A DNA stretch of 64,000 nucleotides from Sodalis sp. dw_96 (GTDB lineage: Bacteria > Pseudomonadota > Gammaproteobacteria > Enterobacterales > Enterobacteriaceae), in assembly GCF_018449575.1 (NCBI RefSeq), contig NZ_JAAVUT010000014.1:60069-124068 (forward strand), read 5' to 3'. Position numbers and translations under genes: made by a program. Positions 19,009-28,151 of the stretch are shown piece after piece; the first letter of the stretch is position 1; each line of letters starts with the position of its first letter. The notes under the pieces were generated by a model. That model was not told the origin of the DNA. It did no database searches and saw nothing but the letters and a program-made list of their open reading frames with translations.

Positions 19009-19920
19009 ATGTATATCGGTATTGATTTGGGGGGTACCAAAACGGAGGTCATCGCTCTTGACGCGGACGGGCGGGAGCTTTACCGGCACCGGGTGCCGAC
19101 GCCGCGCAACGATTATGACCAAACGCTTATGGCGATTCGGGATCTTATCCTGTTGGCGGAACGGGAGACGGGACGGCAGGGCACCATCGGTATTGGTATT
19201 CCCGGTACGGTTTCGCAGTTAACCGGAAAAATTAAAAATGCCAATTCGGTATGGCTGAACGGTCGCTTTTTCCAGCAGGATTTAACCGCGCTGCTGCAGC
19301 GACCGTTCAAGGTAGCCAATGATGCCAACTGCCTGGCGATCTCGGAGGCCACCGATGGCGCCGGAGCCGGGGTGGAAATCGTGTTCGCGGTCATTATCGG
19401 CACCGGCTGCGGCGGAGGATTGGCCATCAATACCCGCGTTTATCAGGGACACAGCGGCATCGCCGGTGAATGGGGACACAATCCCTTGCCCTGGCCCGAC
19501 GAAGTGGAATTGGTGTACCAGCGCGAAGTGCCCTGCTACTGCGGCAAGGTGGGGTGCAACGAAACCTTCATTTCCGGCACCGGTTTCACCACCGCGTACC
19601 GGCGTATCAGCGGCAAATCCCTGCCGGGAGAAGAGGTGGCGCGCCTGGCCGATGCCGGCGATGCCGCCGCCGAACAGGCGCTGCGGCAGTATGAAATGCG
19701 GCTGGCAAAGGCGCTGGCCGGGGTGGTGAATATTGTCGACCCGGGGGTTATCGTACTGGGGGGCGGCATGAGCAATGTGGACAGATTATACACCACCCTG
19801 CCGAAGCTGATGCCGCAGTGGATTTTCGGCGGGGAATTTTCCACCCCGATCCATAAAGCGAAACACGGCGATTCAAGCGGTGTACGTGGCGCAGCCTGGT
19901 TGCCGAAATTGATGGGCTGA
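19009..19920 (+). CDS. mak: ROK-family fructokinase/hexokinase, Mak-like
   Basis: 303-residue ATP-dependent sugar kinase very similar along its length to E. coli Mak (YajF), which phosphorylates fructose and, less well, mannose and glucose. Key parts: phosphate loop DLGGTKTEV, sugar-binding [26 protein letters not shown], the zinc site in EWGHNPLPW ... [12 protein letters not shown], and [10 protein letters not shown]. It would phosphorylate the imported hexose or hexulose so that the SIS isomerase can feed it to fructose 6-phosphate. It is in the same direction as the transporter genes. Confidence 0.9.
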   Translation: MYIGIDLGGTKTEVIALDADGRELYRHRVPTPRNDYDQTLMAIRDLILLAERETGRQGTIGIGIPGTVSQLTGKIKNANSVWLNGRFFQQDLTALLQRPFKVANDANCLAISEATDGAGAGVEIVFAVIIGTGCGGGLAINTRVYQGHSGIAGEWGHNPLPWPDEVELVYQREVPCYCGKVGCNETFISGTGFTTAYRRISGKSLPGEEVARLADAGDAAAEQALRQYEMRLAKALAGVVNIVDPGVIVLGGGMSNVDRLYTTLPKLMPQWIFGGEFSTPIHKAKHGDSSGVRGAAWLPKLMG

Positions 19921-19972
19921 TTCTTAATAGGCCGATTCTTTATGGACCCATTCATACGAGCCTATTCTTAAT

Positions 19973-19990
19973 GGGCCGATCGTTCGGCCC
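19973..19990. terminator. Hairpin after the fructokinase gene
   Basis: GGGCCGA-TCGT-TCGGCCC is a perfect 7-bp stem with a four-base loop, 53 bases beyond the mak stop. No T-run follows, so function as a terminator is only likely. Confidence 0.4.
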
Positions 19991-20078
19991 TACTTGGGGA
20001 AGGGGCCATAATAACTAAAGCCATTACCAAAATTAAGGCTATGCTTAGCACATCATGATAAGTAGGGAGTAACGTTTT

Positions 20079-20267
20079 ATGACAACCCCAAATAAACCCG
20101 TGCCGGCCGATCAAAAGCCCGAAGATGTGACCATTAGCGAAGGCCTGGCAAAAATTCTCGAAGCGGACGCGCTGCTTACGCCGGAACAGGAGGATGCCAT
20201 GGCGGATAAGGCCAGGGCAGCTGCCAAAGAGAGCCAGGATGCGCACAACAATCATCAGGATGAATGA
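20079..20267 (+). CDS. Small acidic hydrophilic protein, unknown
   Basis: A 62-codon frame beginning MTTPNKPVPADQKPEDVTIS and ending AHNNHQDE. AGGGAG precedes the ATG by 11 bases. It is charged, has no membrane segment and looks helical and partly disordered; I recognise no family. Codon choice resembles that of neighbouring genes and no better overlapping frame exists, so a small real gene is plausible. No function is proposed. Confidence 0.5.
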   Translation: MTTPNKPVPADQKPEDVTISEGLAKILEADALLTPEQEDAMADKARAAAKESQDAHNNHQDE

Positions 20268-20783
20268 CCGATAGAGCCGAAAACGGATTTCAGACTGTTT
20301 ATAAGCGTATTGGAAGTCAAAAGGCGGGAAGGATCCCGACCGGATAGTTTGTCAACGAGCTCCAGTTATTTAGTGAAGAATGCATCTGGGCCGCTACGCC
20401 GGGCAGCGTTTCTTGACCGGTTCGGCCGAATATTCGCGGTCCGGCCTGTTTTACCCCCTTGCCGATGACGGAGTAGTCCCGGCTCACGTTGGTTTCCCCC
20501 TGACTGAACGCCTGTGAGTCCCCTGGGCAACGCCTGTTTGCCCACTGGCGGCGCCTCTGGTCATTTCGTGATTTAGCTCTCTTCGTATCGTACATTTGCA
20601 CAAAGAAATTGCCCGCGCCCGCTTTAATGCTGTGCCCTTGACCGGTGTCGCCTCAATTCCCGCCATCTATAATCACTCATATGACAATGCGTTAACATTC
20701 TTAATATAAACCCTGGTCCAAAGACCGGGTTGAGCCCATCCTGAAATGATTGCCCAAAGGATTTTTACCATGAGGCACCCGTG
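20268..20783. other. 516-base gap with no recognised gene
   Basis: Contains a TGGGCAA / TTGCCCA hairpin (20524-20544) and a 94-codon minus-strand frame (20317-20601) whose product I do not recognise and which lacks a good ribosome site. The last 100 bases are AT-richer and presumably hold the promoter of the enolase-superfamily gene. Confidence 0.4.
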
Positions 20784-21944
20784 ATGAAAATTACTCAAAT
20801 CGAAGTGATGCGCCTGGCGATGCCTTTTACTTCCGGTAGAAGCAGCGATCGGCAAGATGGCGCGGTGGAGGATGCCTATAACGCCGCCTCTCCGGAGCTG
20901 ACCCGTATGGAAACCCTGCTGGTGCGGCTGACAACCGACGGCGGTTTGCAGGGGTGGGGAGAGGGTTTCGGTCATCTCTCCAACCCGGTAACCTTTGCCG
21001 CGCTGGAGGGACCGGTGGGACGTTATTTCCTCGGACAAACATTTTCGGACACGCCGGAGGGAATAGCGCGGCTAATGGATGGGGCGCAACGCGCTTTTCA
21101 CGCCTTTGGCCGCAGTGGACCGGTGCAATTCGCCCTGTCGGCACTGGATATCGCGTTGTGGGATCTGTGCGCACAATCGGCGGGCGTACCGCTCTGGCAG
21201 TTGCTGGGGGCACCTCGCCGGGAGATCGGCGTCTACGCCAGCCTGGTGAGCTACGGTAACGATCCCGCGCAGGTGGCTGACCATGCCATGCGCGCTTACG
21301 ATAAAGGCTTTAGGGCCATTAAACTCCATGAAACCGAGTACCGGGCCATCGCGGCGGCCCGTGATGCATTACCGGCGGACGCGCGGTTAATGGTGGATGT
21401 CAATTGCCCTTGGACGGTGGAGGAAGCGTGCCGGCAAGCCCGGATGCTAAACGAACTGGAGCTGGCCTGGCTGGAAGAGCCGGTTTGGCCGCCGGACGAT
21501 GCAACCGGACTGGCAGCGGTCAAGGCATGTGGCACACCGGTGGCCGCCGGGGAAAATGCCCAGGGAGTCGAGGGTTTCAGGCAACTGTTTGAAGCCGGTG
21601 CCGTAAGCGTCGCGCAGCCCAGCGTGGCGAAAATCGGCGGTATCAGCGCCGCGCTGGAGGTTTATCGTCTGGCGCAGCAGTATCGGGTAAACGTGGTGCC
21701 GCACTGCTTTTATTACGGTGCGGCGCTGATGGCCACCGCGCATCTGGTGGCCACTCTGCAGGAAGACGTGGCGCTGGAAGTGCCTTATCTGCAGTGGCCC
21801 GAGCCGCTGTATCCCGAACTTGATTTCCAGCCGCGCCTGCGCCTGGCGGATACCCCCGGTTTGGGCTTCCGGCCCGCTGAAGATATCCTGCGCCGTTATT
21901 GTATTGCCCATCGCACCCTATCGTCGGAGATGACCTCATGCTGA
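20784..21944 (+). CDS. Enolase-superfamily (mandelate racemase/muconate lactonizing) protein
   Basis: 386-residue protein of the mandelate racemase/MLE group, whose members abstract the alpha-proton of carboxylate substrates, often sugar acids, for dehydration, racemisation or cycloisomerisation. Metal ligands: D205 (VDVNC), E231 (WLEEP) and E257 (AAGENAQG). Candidate bases: the 'KxK' position reads K180-x-H182 (AIKLHE), and H307 (VPHCFYYG). The Asp that normally pairs with this His is Ser280 (QPSVAKIGGIS), so the chemistry may be non-standard. The start at 20784 (ATG) is preferred to GTG 20781. It overlaps the transporter gene by seven bases; together they suggest sugar-acid uptake and conversion. 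Confidence 0.88.
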   Translation: MKITQIEVMRLAMPFTSGRSSDRQDGAVEDAYNAASPELTRMETLLVRLTTDGGLQGWGEGFGHLSNPVTFAALEGPVGRYFLGQTFSDTPEGIARLMDGAQRAFHAFGRSGPVQFALSALDIALWDLCAQSAGVPLWQLLGAPRREIGVYASLVSYGNDPAQVADHAMRAYDKGFRAIKLHETEYRAIAAARDALPADARLMVDVNCPWTVEEACRQARMLNELELAWLEEPVWPPDDATGLAAVKACGTPVAAGENAQGVEGFRQLFEAGAVSVAQPSVAKIGGISAALEVYRLAQQYRVNVVPHCFYYGAALMATAHLVATLQEDVALEVPYLQWPEPLYPELDFQPRLRLADTPGLGFRPAEDILRRYCIAHRTLSSEMTSC

Positions 21945-23239
21945 AACATAAATATCGTTTGGTGGTGGCGCTGTTGCTGTTTTTCGCCGGTATGCTGAAT
22001 TACCTGGACCGGTCGGCGCTGTCGGTCATGGCGCCGCTGATTAAAAAGGATTTGCACATCGGCGATGCGCAAATGGGTATTGTGTTCAGCTTTTTCTTTG
22101 TGGGTTATTGCCTGTTCTGTTTTATCGGCGGATGGGGCGCGGATAAATTCGGCCCGCGGCGGGTTTATGCCTGGGCGGCCGGCGTCTGGTCTCTTTTCTG
22201 CGGCGCCACTGCTCTTGCCACCGGCTTTGGCTATTTGATGATCGTGCGTATCCTGTTCGGCATTGGCGAAGGCCCGATGGGCACCACCACCAATAAATCC
22301 ATTTCCAACTGGTTTCCCCGTAAGGAAGTGGGGCGGGCGGTGGGTTTTACCAATGCCGGCCAACCGCTGGGCGCGGCTATCTCCGCGCCGATTGTCGGGC
22401 TGGTGGGGCTTAACTTCGGTTGGCGCATTTCATTTTTGGTGATTGCCCTGCTGGGATTTATCTGGCTGGGCTGTTGGCTGATTTTTTTCCGCGATCGGCC
22501 TGAACAACACCGCCGGGTTTCAGCAGAGGAAGTGGCGCTGATCACCGCCGATCGCCCGGCGAATCCGGCCGCGCCGGTGCTGCCCTCCGACCTGTCACGG
22601 CAGAAAAAACATGGCATCCTGTTTTATGTATTATCGATGCCGGTGCTGGGTGTGGCGGCAGCTTTTTTCTGTTTCAATTATATCCAGTTCTTTTTTCTCT
22701 CCTGGCTGCCCAGCTATCTGACGGATTTTCAACATCTGGATATCAAAAGCATGAGCATCATCGGCGTGTTGCCTTGGCTGGGGGCTACTCTGGGCTTTGT
22801 GGGCGGCGGTCTGGTGTGTGACGCCTTATTCAAAAAAACCAATAATTTCCTGCTGTCCCGCAAGGTGGTGATTATTTGCGGCCTGGCCATTGCCGCGGTC
22901 TGTGTGCTGATGACCGCTTATGCCGCCACGCTGGGGTCGGCGGTGGCGCTGATTACCGTCGCCAGTCTTTTTGCCTATATGACGCCGCAGGCCTGCTGGT
23001 CGCTGTTGCAGGATATCGTCCCTGCCTCCCGTATCGGCTCCGCCGGCGGCTTTGTGCATCTGCTGGCGAATCTGGCGGGTATCCTGTCGCCAAGCATCAC
23101 CGGTTTTCTGATTCAGTACGGCGGTGGCTATCAATCGGCGTTTATCCTGTCCAGCATTTTGGCGGTGGCGGGCATTGTGGTGATGCTGCTGTTTGTCCGT
23201 CAGCGCAAGGTGGACAGCATCCGATTGCAGGCCGCCTGA
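21938..23239 (+). CDS. MFS transporter, anion:cation symporter (sugar-acid) family
   Basis: 433-residue inner-membrane transporter with about 12 membrane segments. It resembles the ACS branch (hexuronate ExuT, galactonate DgoT): LNYLDRSALSVMAPLIKKDL at the start, GEGPMGTTTNKSISNWFPRK, and the central loop near 210-235. GGAG lies before the ATG at 21938, inside the end of the enolase-superfamily gene. It is a close paralogue of the transporter at 33242. Likely substrate: the sugar acid handled by the preceding enzyme. Confidence 0.9.
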   Translation: MLKHKYRLVVALLLFFAGMLNYLDRSALSVMAPLIKKDLHIGDAQMGIVFSFFFVGYCLFCFIGGWGADKFGPRRVYAWAAGVWSLFCGATALATGFGYLMIVRILFGIGEGPMGTTTNKSISNWFPRKEVGRAVGFTNAGQPLGAAISAPIVGLVGLNFGWRISFLVIALLGFIWLGCWLIFFRDRPEQHRRVSAEEVALITADRPANPAAPVLPSDLSRQKKHGILFYVLSMPVLGVAAAFFCFNYIQFFFLSWLPSYLTDFQHLDIKSMSIIGVLPWLGATLGFVGGGLVCDALFKKTNNFLLSRKVVIICGLAIAAVCVLMTAYAATLGSAVALITVASLFAYMTPQACWSLLQDIVPASRIGSAGGFVHLLANLAGILSPSITGFLIQYGGGYQSAFILSSILAVAGIVVMLLFVRQRKVDSIRLQAA

Positions 23240-23247
23240 GAAGTGTT

Positions 23248-23607
23248 CTCCCTTTAACAGGGCCTGGTTCAAGCTTCGGTGATCGCGGGCCTACCGCACC
23301 ATGGGGTACTCCGGCGGGCGGAAAAACCACGCCCGCTTCGACCCCATTGGCGCGCTCTCCCTTTAACAGGGCCTGGTTCAAGCTTCGGTGATCGCGGGCC
23401 TACCGCACCATGGGGTACTCCGGCGGGCGGAAAAACCACGCCCGCTTCGACCCCATTGGCGCGCTCTCCCTTTAACAGGGCTCGGTTCAAGCTTCGGTGA
23501 TCGCGGGCCTACCGCACCATGGGGTACTCCGGCGGGCGGAAAAACCACGCCCGCTTCGACCCCATTGGCGCGCTCTCCCTTTAACACGGCTCGGTTCAAG
23601 CTTCGCT
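23248..23607 (+). repeat. Tandem repeat array A (three 109-bp units plus a partial)
   Basis: Units start at CTCCCTTTAACA at 23248, 23357 and 23466, with a truncated fourth at 23575. Each carries the perfect 7-bp hairpin GCGGGCG / CGCCCGC around GAAAAACCA (first at 23314-23336). Copies are nearly identical. Related arrays lie at 41343 (opposite orientation) and 63663. The period of 109 is not a multiple of three and the open frames crossing it are not credible genes. Confidence 0.95.
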
Positions 23608-23800
23608 TAAATCTGTTGACTGTCGCCGCAGAGCCGATATCACAAGACCGCAATGGCAAAAAATGACGCATTAGATTGCATAACGCGACCTAATGTGGCA
23701 TTTTAGTTTATGCGACGATGCGACGCGGATCGAATGCCGCAATCTGAAGTTTGCGTTCCTCCGACGCAGGCAATAATCTATTCCGAAAGAGGCTTACGTC

Positions 23801-24037
23801 ATGTCAACCAGTGTACGTTTAGACGATGATTTTGTTAGCGACATCAAGGTTCATGCTGAGGCGGCAAGCCGAAGCATACCCAAGCAAATTGAGCATTGGG
23901 CCAAAATAGGTCGTATCGCGGAAGATAACCCTGATTTGCCCTACAGCTTTATCGTTGAAACATTGCTCGCGCAAAGTGAAGTTGAAAACAATAAGGTAAC
24001 CCGCTATGCCAGAAGGACAAACCGGTCAAAGGATTGA
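23801..24037 (+). CDS. ParD-like antitoxin
   Basis: 78-residue protein of the ParD-like family (PF11903 type): STSVRLDDDFVSDIKVHAEA, SIPKQIEHWAKIGRIAEDNP, DLPYSFI. The basic tail (RYARRTNRSKD) overlaps the toxin gene by 32 bases. It should neutralise the RelE/ParE-type toxin next to it and repress their promoter. A GAAAGAGG ribosome site lies upstream. The pair sits directly beside repeat array A and between unrelated metabolic genes, as mobile toxin-antitoxin modules often do. Confidence 0.85.
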   Translation: MSTSVRLDDDFVSDIKVHAEAASRSIPKQIEHWAKIGRIAEDNPDLPYSFIVETLLAQSEVENNKVTRYARRTNRSKD

Positions 24038-24335
24038 TGTTTACGAGACGCGCCGCTTCACCAAGGCGTTGGCAAAGCTGCCCCGAGATGTGCTTAAAGT
24101 CATTGAGGACGAGATTGATGCAATCATCGCCGATCCCAGCATCGGCGAACAGAAAAAAGGGGATTTGCGCTTCCTCAGGGTGCATAAGTTTTCATTAAAT
24201 ACCCAATTAATGCTTATTGGCTATAGCTGGTTAGAGAACAAACTGGAGCTTTACCTGCTGAGTCTGGGTACCCATGAAAATTTTTATCTTCAGCAAAAAC
24301 TTCACCGAAAGGCTGATCTCAAGTTGATTGAATAG
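24006..24335 (+). CDS. RelE/ParE-family toxin
   Basis: 109-residue toxin of the RelE/ParE fold: VYETRRFTKALAKLPRDVLK, DEIDAIIADPSIGEQKKGDL then RFLRVHKFSLNTQLMLIGYS and ELYLLSLGTHENFY. RelE-type members cut mRNA on the ribosome, ParE-type members poison gyrase; the sequence does not decide between them. It overlaps the antitoxin gene, so both come from one transcript. Confidence 0.87.
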   Translation: MPEGQTGQRIDVYETRRFTKALAKLPRDVLKVIEDEIDAIIADPSIGEQKKGDLRFLRVHKFSLNTQLMLIGYSWLENKLELYLLSLGTHENFYLQQKLHRKADLKLIE

Positions 24336-24400
24336 TGAATCAATCTCAGTTCCCTAGCGTCGTTTTTGTCATTAGTGGGGAAATAATCTGACATCGTGGA

Positions 24401-24438
24401 ATGCAAACCAGCAATAAGCTGTCACAGCTGGTTTGCAT
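24401..24438. terminator. Strong hairpin between convergent toxin and LarA-like genes
   Basis: ATGCAAACCAGC and GCTGGTTTGCAT form a perfect 12-bp stem around a 14-base loop. It lies between the end of the toxin gene (+) and the end of the LarA-like gene (-), as expected of a bidirectional terminator, though T-runs are weak. Confidence 0.6.
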
Positions 24439-24465
24439 GGCAGGGAAGCATCAATAAAGCCACTA

Positions 24466-25770
24466 TTAGCCAAAATCAAACCGGGTATTCACCTCTTCCC
24501 GGTTATTGAAGCTTAACTTCACCGTTTCGCCGGTTATCTCCACGTCTTCGCGCTTTTTCAATTCCGCCAGGCATGACTCTGAAACATAGATATATTCCAG
24601 ATGAAGGGTGTCTTTGATCCACACCACCTTGGCCCTATCGAATTCAATGCGGTTGCAGGTTTTGATCGCCACCGCCAGCGCAATGCGATCGTTGGGCAGG
24701 ATCAGCGGCAGCTTGCCAGCGTTTAGATTGGAGGAGGTAATCACATTGGTGTAAAACGCCGAGAAGTCGATTTTATTAAAAAACGCGCTGGTAATGATAT
24801 CGGCGTTGTTGATACAGGCGGCATTGCCATGGGACTCGTCCGTCAGGTCGCGTACCCAGATTTTCTGGATGGGGGGCGCGATAAATCCTTCTTTCACATT
24901 GGTGGAATTTCGGCCGGTGACATTGGGATCCATCCCTGCGCCGCTGACCTCTTTGCCGAACCGTTCCACCACCAGCACATCAATACTTTCCAGCAGCAGT
25001 TTTGGCAGGCGGGTCTTGGCCCGGGCCAGGATAGCCGGTTCTTCCGCCGCGATGTCTTCCACCGGCAGCGCGACGATATCGCAGGTCTGGTCGTAAGCAT
25101 TTTCCACCAGGCCGATGCCAATGGCTATAGGCGCCTTTTCCATCACCAGTTTCGCGGCAATGGGCATCAACCGGCCGAAGGAGGGAATCTCATGGCGATG
25201 TATGGAGCTGGCGCCTTTATGTTTACCCAGACCGATAACCATCATCTTCTGAATGCCGCTTTCCACCGGACCTTTAAAATCGGTATGGGGTTTCACGCGC
25301 CCGATGGCGATTACCGCATCGCTTTCATAGGCATTTTTATCAAACCAAATCCGTAGCCCGTTTTCCAACTGTCCCAGTTCCACCGTGTCCATGTCGGAGA
25401 TAATGGGGCAGCCGACGTTGCTTTCAGTAATACCGAAGCCGGCGATGACCTGCCGCTGGCCATCGGCGGTCGCGCCGCCATGGCTGCCCATGGCGGGAAC
25501 CACAAACGGAATTCCGCCCCGTAGTTTTACTTCGTGCACGACAGCGGTAATGATTTCACGTAAATTGGCGATACCCCGGCTGCCCGCGGTCAGGGCCACC
25601 CGCATCCCCGGCCGGATTTTAGCGTTAACGGCGGGTTTGGCAAATTCCGCCGCCACTTTAGCGGGGATATCTTCCACCCGGGCGGCGTCAAATTTCTGTT
25701 TCACCCGGTGCAATCGCGGCCAGGCGATATCGAAGCCGTCCTGCAGTTTTATTTCGGTGTTCTCAAACAT
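24466..25770 (-). CDS. LarA-superfamily nickel-pincer-dependent racemase/epimerase homologue
   Basis: 434-residue cytoplasmic protein with a LarA N-terminal (DUF2088-type) domain. LarA enzymes racemise or epimerise 2-hydroxy acids by hydride transfer to a nickel-pincer nucleotide tethered to a lysine. Candidate equivalents of L. plantarum R75, H108, H174, K184 and H200 are R65 (AGSRG), H97 (GSHGG), H162 (KPHTDF), K175 (GIQKMM) and H191 (IHRH); spacing is close, but I aligned by eye. It is a distant relative rather than a canonical lactate racemase, so the substrate may be a sugar acid. ATG 25770 is chosen for its AAGGTGAGG site. larB, larC and larE lie divergently nearby, which supports cofactor use. 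Confidence 0.8.
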   Translation of the reverse strand: MFENTEIKLQDGFDIAWPRLHRVKQKFDAARVEDIPAKVAAEFAKPAVNAKIRPGMRVALTAGSRGIANLREIITAVVHEVKLRGGIPFVVPAMGSHGGATADGQRQVIAGFGITESNVGCPIISDMDTVELGQLENGLRIWFDKNAYESDAVIAIGRVKPHTDFKGPVESGIQKMMVIGLGKHKGASSIHRHEIPSFGRLMPIAAKLVMEKAPIAIGIGLVENAYDQTCDIVALPVEDIAAEEPAILARAKTRLPKLLLESIDVLVVERFGKEVSGAGMDPNVTGRNSTNVKEGFIAPPIQKIWVRDLTDESHGNAACINNADIITSAFFNKIDFSAFYTNVITSSNLNAGKLPLILPNDRIALAVAIKTCNRIEFDRAKVVWIKDTLHLEYIYVSESCLAELKKREDVEITGETVKLSFNNREEVNTRFDFG

Positions 25771-25792
25771 GAACCTCACCTTATGTTCCGGT

Positions 25793-27100
25793 TTAACGGC
25801 TGGTGTTCGTCGCTTTAGGTAACCCGACGGCGGCTTCAGGCGACTTTGGGTGGGTAAGGCGCCCCGGCAGTGTTAATGTGGTTAAAAATCCCACCAGCAA
25901 TATCCCCGCCAGGCAATAAATGCCGGTGGAAAGGCTGTATTGCGATGTCATCCAGCCAATCATGAACGGGCCGACAAACCCCCCCAGGTTACCCAGGGCG
26001 TTAATTACCCCGCGCGCGCCGCCGGCCAGATGATGGGGAAACAACACCGGCGGTATGGTCCAAAACACGCTGGAAGCAGATTCATAAAACAGTCCGCACA
26101 GCACCAGAAAGGTAAATGACACCCAGATATAGTGGCTGAATTGTGCCGAACAGATCAAAAACAGCGCAAATCCCAATAGGGATAGCGCGATGAAAAATTT
26201 GCGGTTGTTTCTTTTATCCGACAGCGACGAAATAGCATAGGTGCCGATGAGCATGGCGACATAGGGTAATGTGGATAAAAAACCCACCGCGCCGATGCCC
26301 ATGGCGGTGAGATTTTTAATCATCGTCGGCAGCCAGAAGCTGAAGCCGTAAATGCCGGTCTGATAACAAAAATAAATCACCACCAGTTTCCACAGGCTGT
26401 TTTGTTTTAAGATTTCCATCAGCGAGCCGGTGTGAATGCTTGCTTCCTGCTCTTCTTTGATTTTGTTGTTAATATAATTGCGTTCATCTTCGCTTATCCA
26501 CTCGGCGTCGTCCGGCCGATTGCTGATAATCGGGAACCAGATAAACAGCAATAACAGCGACATTACCCCTTCGATAATAAATAATTCACGCCAGCTCCAG
26601 CGGCCGATAATCCAGCCGGCAATGGGGCCGTTGACAAAGTTGGCGATAAAGACAATGCCGCCGATAAAGATCGCATTGGCCCGGGCGCGTTCGGCGTTGG
26701 GAAACCAGTTGGAGATAATGATCAGCAGCGCTGGAAAGACGCCGCCTTCCGCCACCCCTAAAATGAAGCGCAACGTCAGGACCTGCCAATCTTTTTCCAC
26801 AAAACCCATCAGAATCGAGGTGGCGCCCCAACCTACTATGGTATAGGCGATGAATTTTTTGGCACTGCCCCGGGCGGCAATCAGTCCTCCGGGTATTTGC
26901 AGCAGCAGGTAACCGATAAAGAAGATACCCGCCACCAGTCCGGCAAAGGTGGTTGATAAGCCCAGGTCTTTATCCATGCCGCCGGCGATGGCAAAACCGA
27001 TATTCACTCGATCCATCAGGGCGACGATATAGACCAGAAGTATCGGCGGCAGGATCCTGACCCATCTTTTGTTGGGAATAACGTGCGGATCATTGAGCAT
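25793..27100 (-). CDS. MFS transporter, ACS family, partner of LarA homologue
   Basis: 435-residue inner-membrane transporter with about 12 segments, of the anion:cation symporter branch (VYIVALMDRVNIGFAIAGGM, GVAEGGVFPALLIIISNWFP, and a charged central loop near EWISEDERNYINNKIKEEQE). ACS members import tartrate, phthalate, hexuronates and related organic acids. GAGAGG precedes the ATG at 27100. The LarA-like gene follows after 22 bases, so the pair is an operon for uptake and stereochemical conversion of one acid. Confidence 0.9.
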   Translation of the reverse strand: MLNDPHVIPNKRWVRILPPILLVYIVALMDRVNIGFAIAGGMDKDLGLSTTFAGLVAGIFFIGYLLLQIPGGLIAARGSAKKFIAYTIVGWGATSILMGFVEKDWQVLTLRFILGVAEGGVFPALLIIISNWFPNAERARANAIFIGGIVFIANFVNGPIAGWIIGRWSWRELFIIEGVMSLLLLFIWFPIISNRPDDAEWISEDERNYINNKIKEEQEASIHTGSLMEILKQNSLWKLVVIYFCYQTGIYGFSFWLPTMIKNLTAMGIGAVGFLSTLPYVAMLIGTYAISSLSDKRNNRKFFIALSLLGFALFLICSAQFSHYIWVSFTFLVLCGLFYESASSVFWTIPPVLFPHHLAGGARGVINALGNLGGFVGPFMIGWMTSQYSLSTGIYCLAGILLVGFLTTLTLPGRLTHPKSPEAAVGLPKATNTSR

Positions 27101-27455
27101 AGCATTGCCTCTCATTAGGTTTGGTTCGCGACTGTCGTTTATTGTTATTGACTCGCCATACTTCAACGGACTGATTGTCATTAATTTTCAATCTATTAAC
27201 TTCGCTATCGTCACTGTATTTCTTTGGCTCTTTTTAGGTCTCTTTGCGCTTTCATCACCCGCAGCAGTTAGCCCTTTGATACTCACTGCGGATTTTGTGA
27301 ACTGTCTCTCATTGATAATAATTTTTTAATGAAAGATGTCTTGTCTGTTAATGAGATTATGAATAACCTGTAATCCTGTCAAACAGGTTGTGAGGTTAAC
27401 GTCCGCTGTTTTCTTGAATTGCGAAACTAATCACAAAAGCATCGAGTGAGCCGTT
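27101..27455. promoter_or_regulatory. Divergent promoter region between transporter and larB
   Basis: A 355-base AT-rich region serving the MFS-larA operon (-) and larBCE (+). Besides the conserved operator-like motif at 27365-27390 it has inverted CTCATT / AATGAG elements about 27309-27356. No gene is seen. Confidence 0.5.
27365..27390 (+). promoter_or_regulatory. 26-bp operator-like motif upstream of larB (shared with rraA operon)
   Basis: Reads AACCTGTAAT followed by CCTGTCAAACAGGTTG. It aligns without gaps, 20 of 26 bases identical, to 32357-32382 upstream of the rraA-like operon, and contains the dyad CCTGT-CAA-ACAGG. The FadR-type regulator encoded at 31205 is the best candidate to bind both. 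Confidence 0.6.
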
Positions 27456-28151
27456 ATGAAAACATTTGAAGACCTGGGTTATTGCAAAGTGGATGTCGAC
27501 CGCGAAAGCCGGACCGGTTTTCCAGAGGTCATTTTCGGCCAGGGCAAAACCATCGCTCAGATAGTGGGTATTTTTGATCGCTTACTAAGCCATCATGGCA
27601 AAGCCATGGTGACCCGTCTTGACGAAAGCAAGGCGCCGCAGGTGATGGCGGCCTTTCCCCAGGCGCGCTACGACGCCGGGGCGCGCATTCTTTGCCAGGG
27701 CGGCGCCAAAATCCGCTTTGCCGGGGAGGTGATGGTGTTATGTGCCGGAACCGCGGATCTTCCGGTGGCGGAGGAGGCGGCGCTCACCGCCGAATGGATG
27801 GGGTGTCGGGTCCGCCGCCGCTACGATGTGGGCGTGGCGGGCATCGATCGGCTATTGGCCTATCGCGACGAAATCGCTCAGGCCAGCGTGTTGATTGTGG
27901 TTGCCGGCATGGAAGGCGCTTTGCCAAGCGTGGTAGGCGGCCTTACCGGCTCTCCGGTTATTGCCGTGCCCACATCGGTGGGTTATGGCGCGCACTTCCA
28001 GGGGGTAGCGCCGTTGCTGACCATGCTCACGTCCTGCGCCGCCGGGGTGAGCGTGGTGAATATCGATAATGGTTTTGGCGCCGCCTATCAGGCGGCGTTG
28101 ATCATGAAGCTGGTTTATGAGGGGAGCCTGCATGCCGCTGCTCTATCTTGA
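27456..28151 (+). CDS. larB: Nickel-pincer cofactor biosynthesis protein LarB
   Basis: 231-residue enzyme that carboxylates and hydrolyses nicotinic acid adenine dinucleotide to pyridinium-3,5-biscarboxylate mononucleotide, the first step of nickel-pincer nucleotide synthesis. The C-terminal half is a PurE/AIR-carboxylase-like domain with VLCAGTADLPVAEEAALTAE and the family's hallmark end VPTSVGYGAHFQGVAPLLTM, LTSCAAGVSVVNIDNGFGAA. The length is normal. The reading frame overlaps larC by 20 bases, so larB, larC and larE are probably one operon. Confidence 0.95.
   Translation: MKTFEDLGYCKVDVDRESRTGFPEVIFGQGKTIAQIVGIFDRLLSHHGKAMVTRLDESKAPQVMAAFPQARYDAGARILCQGGAKIRFAGEVMVLCAGTADLPVAEEAALTAEWMGCRVRRRYDVGVAGIDRLLAYRDEIAQASVLIVVAGMEGALPSVVGGLTGSPVIAVPTSVGYGAHFQGVAPLLTMLTSCAAGVSVVNIDNGFGAAYQAALIMKLVYEGSLHAAALS

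Noticed and set aside
20317..20601. Minus-strand frame of 94 codons between the small acidic gene and the enolase-superfamily gene
   Set aside because: No ribosome site and unfamiliar basic composition. It may be a relic but cannot be supported.
23248..23607. CRISPR array
   Set aside because: Units are 108-109 bp and repeat along their full length; no short repeat/unique spacer pattern and no cas genes.
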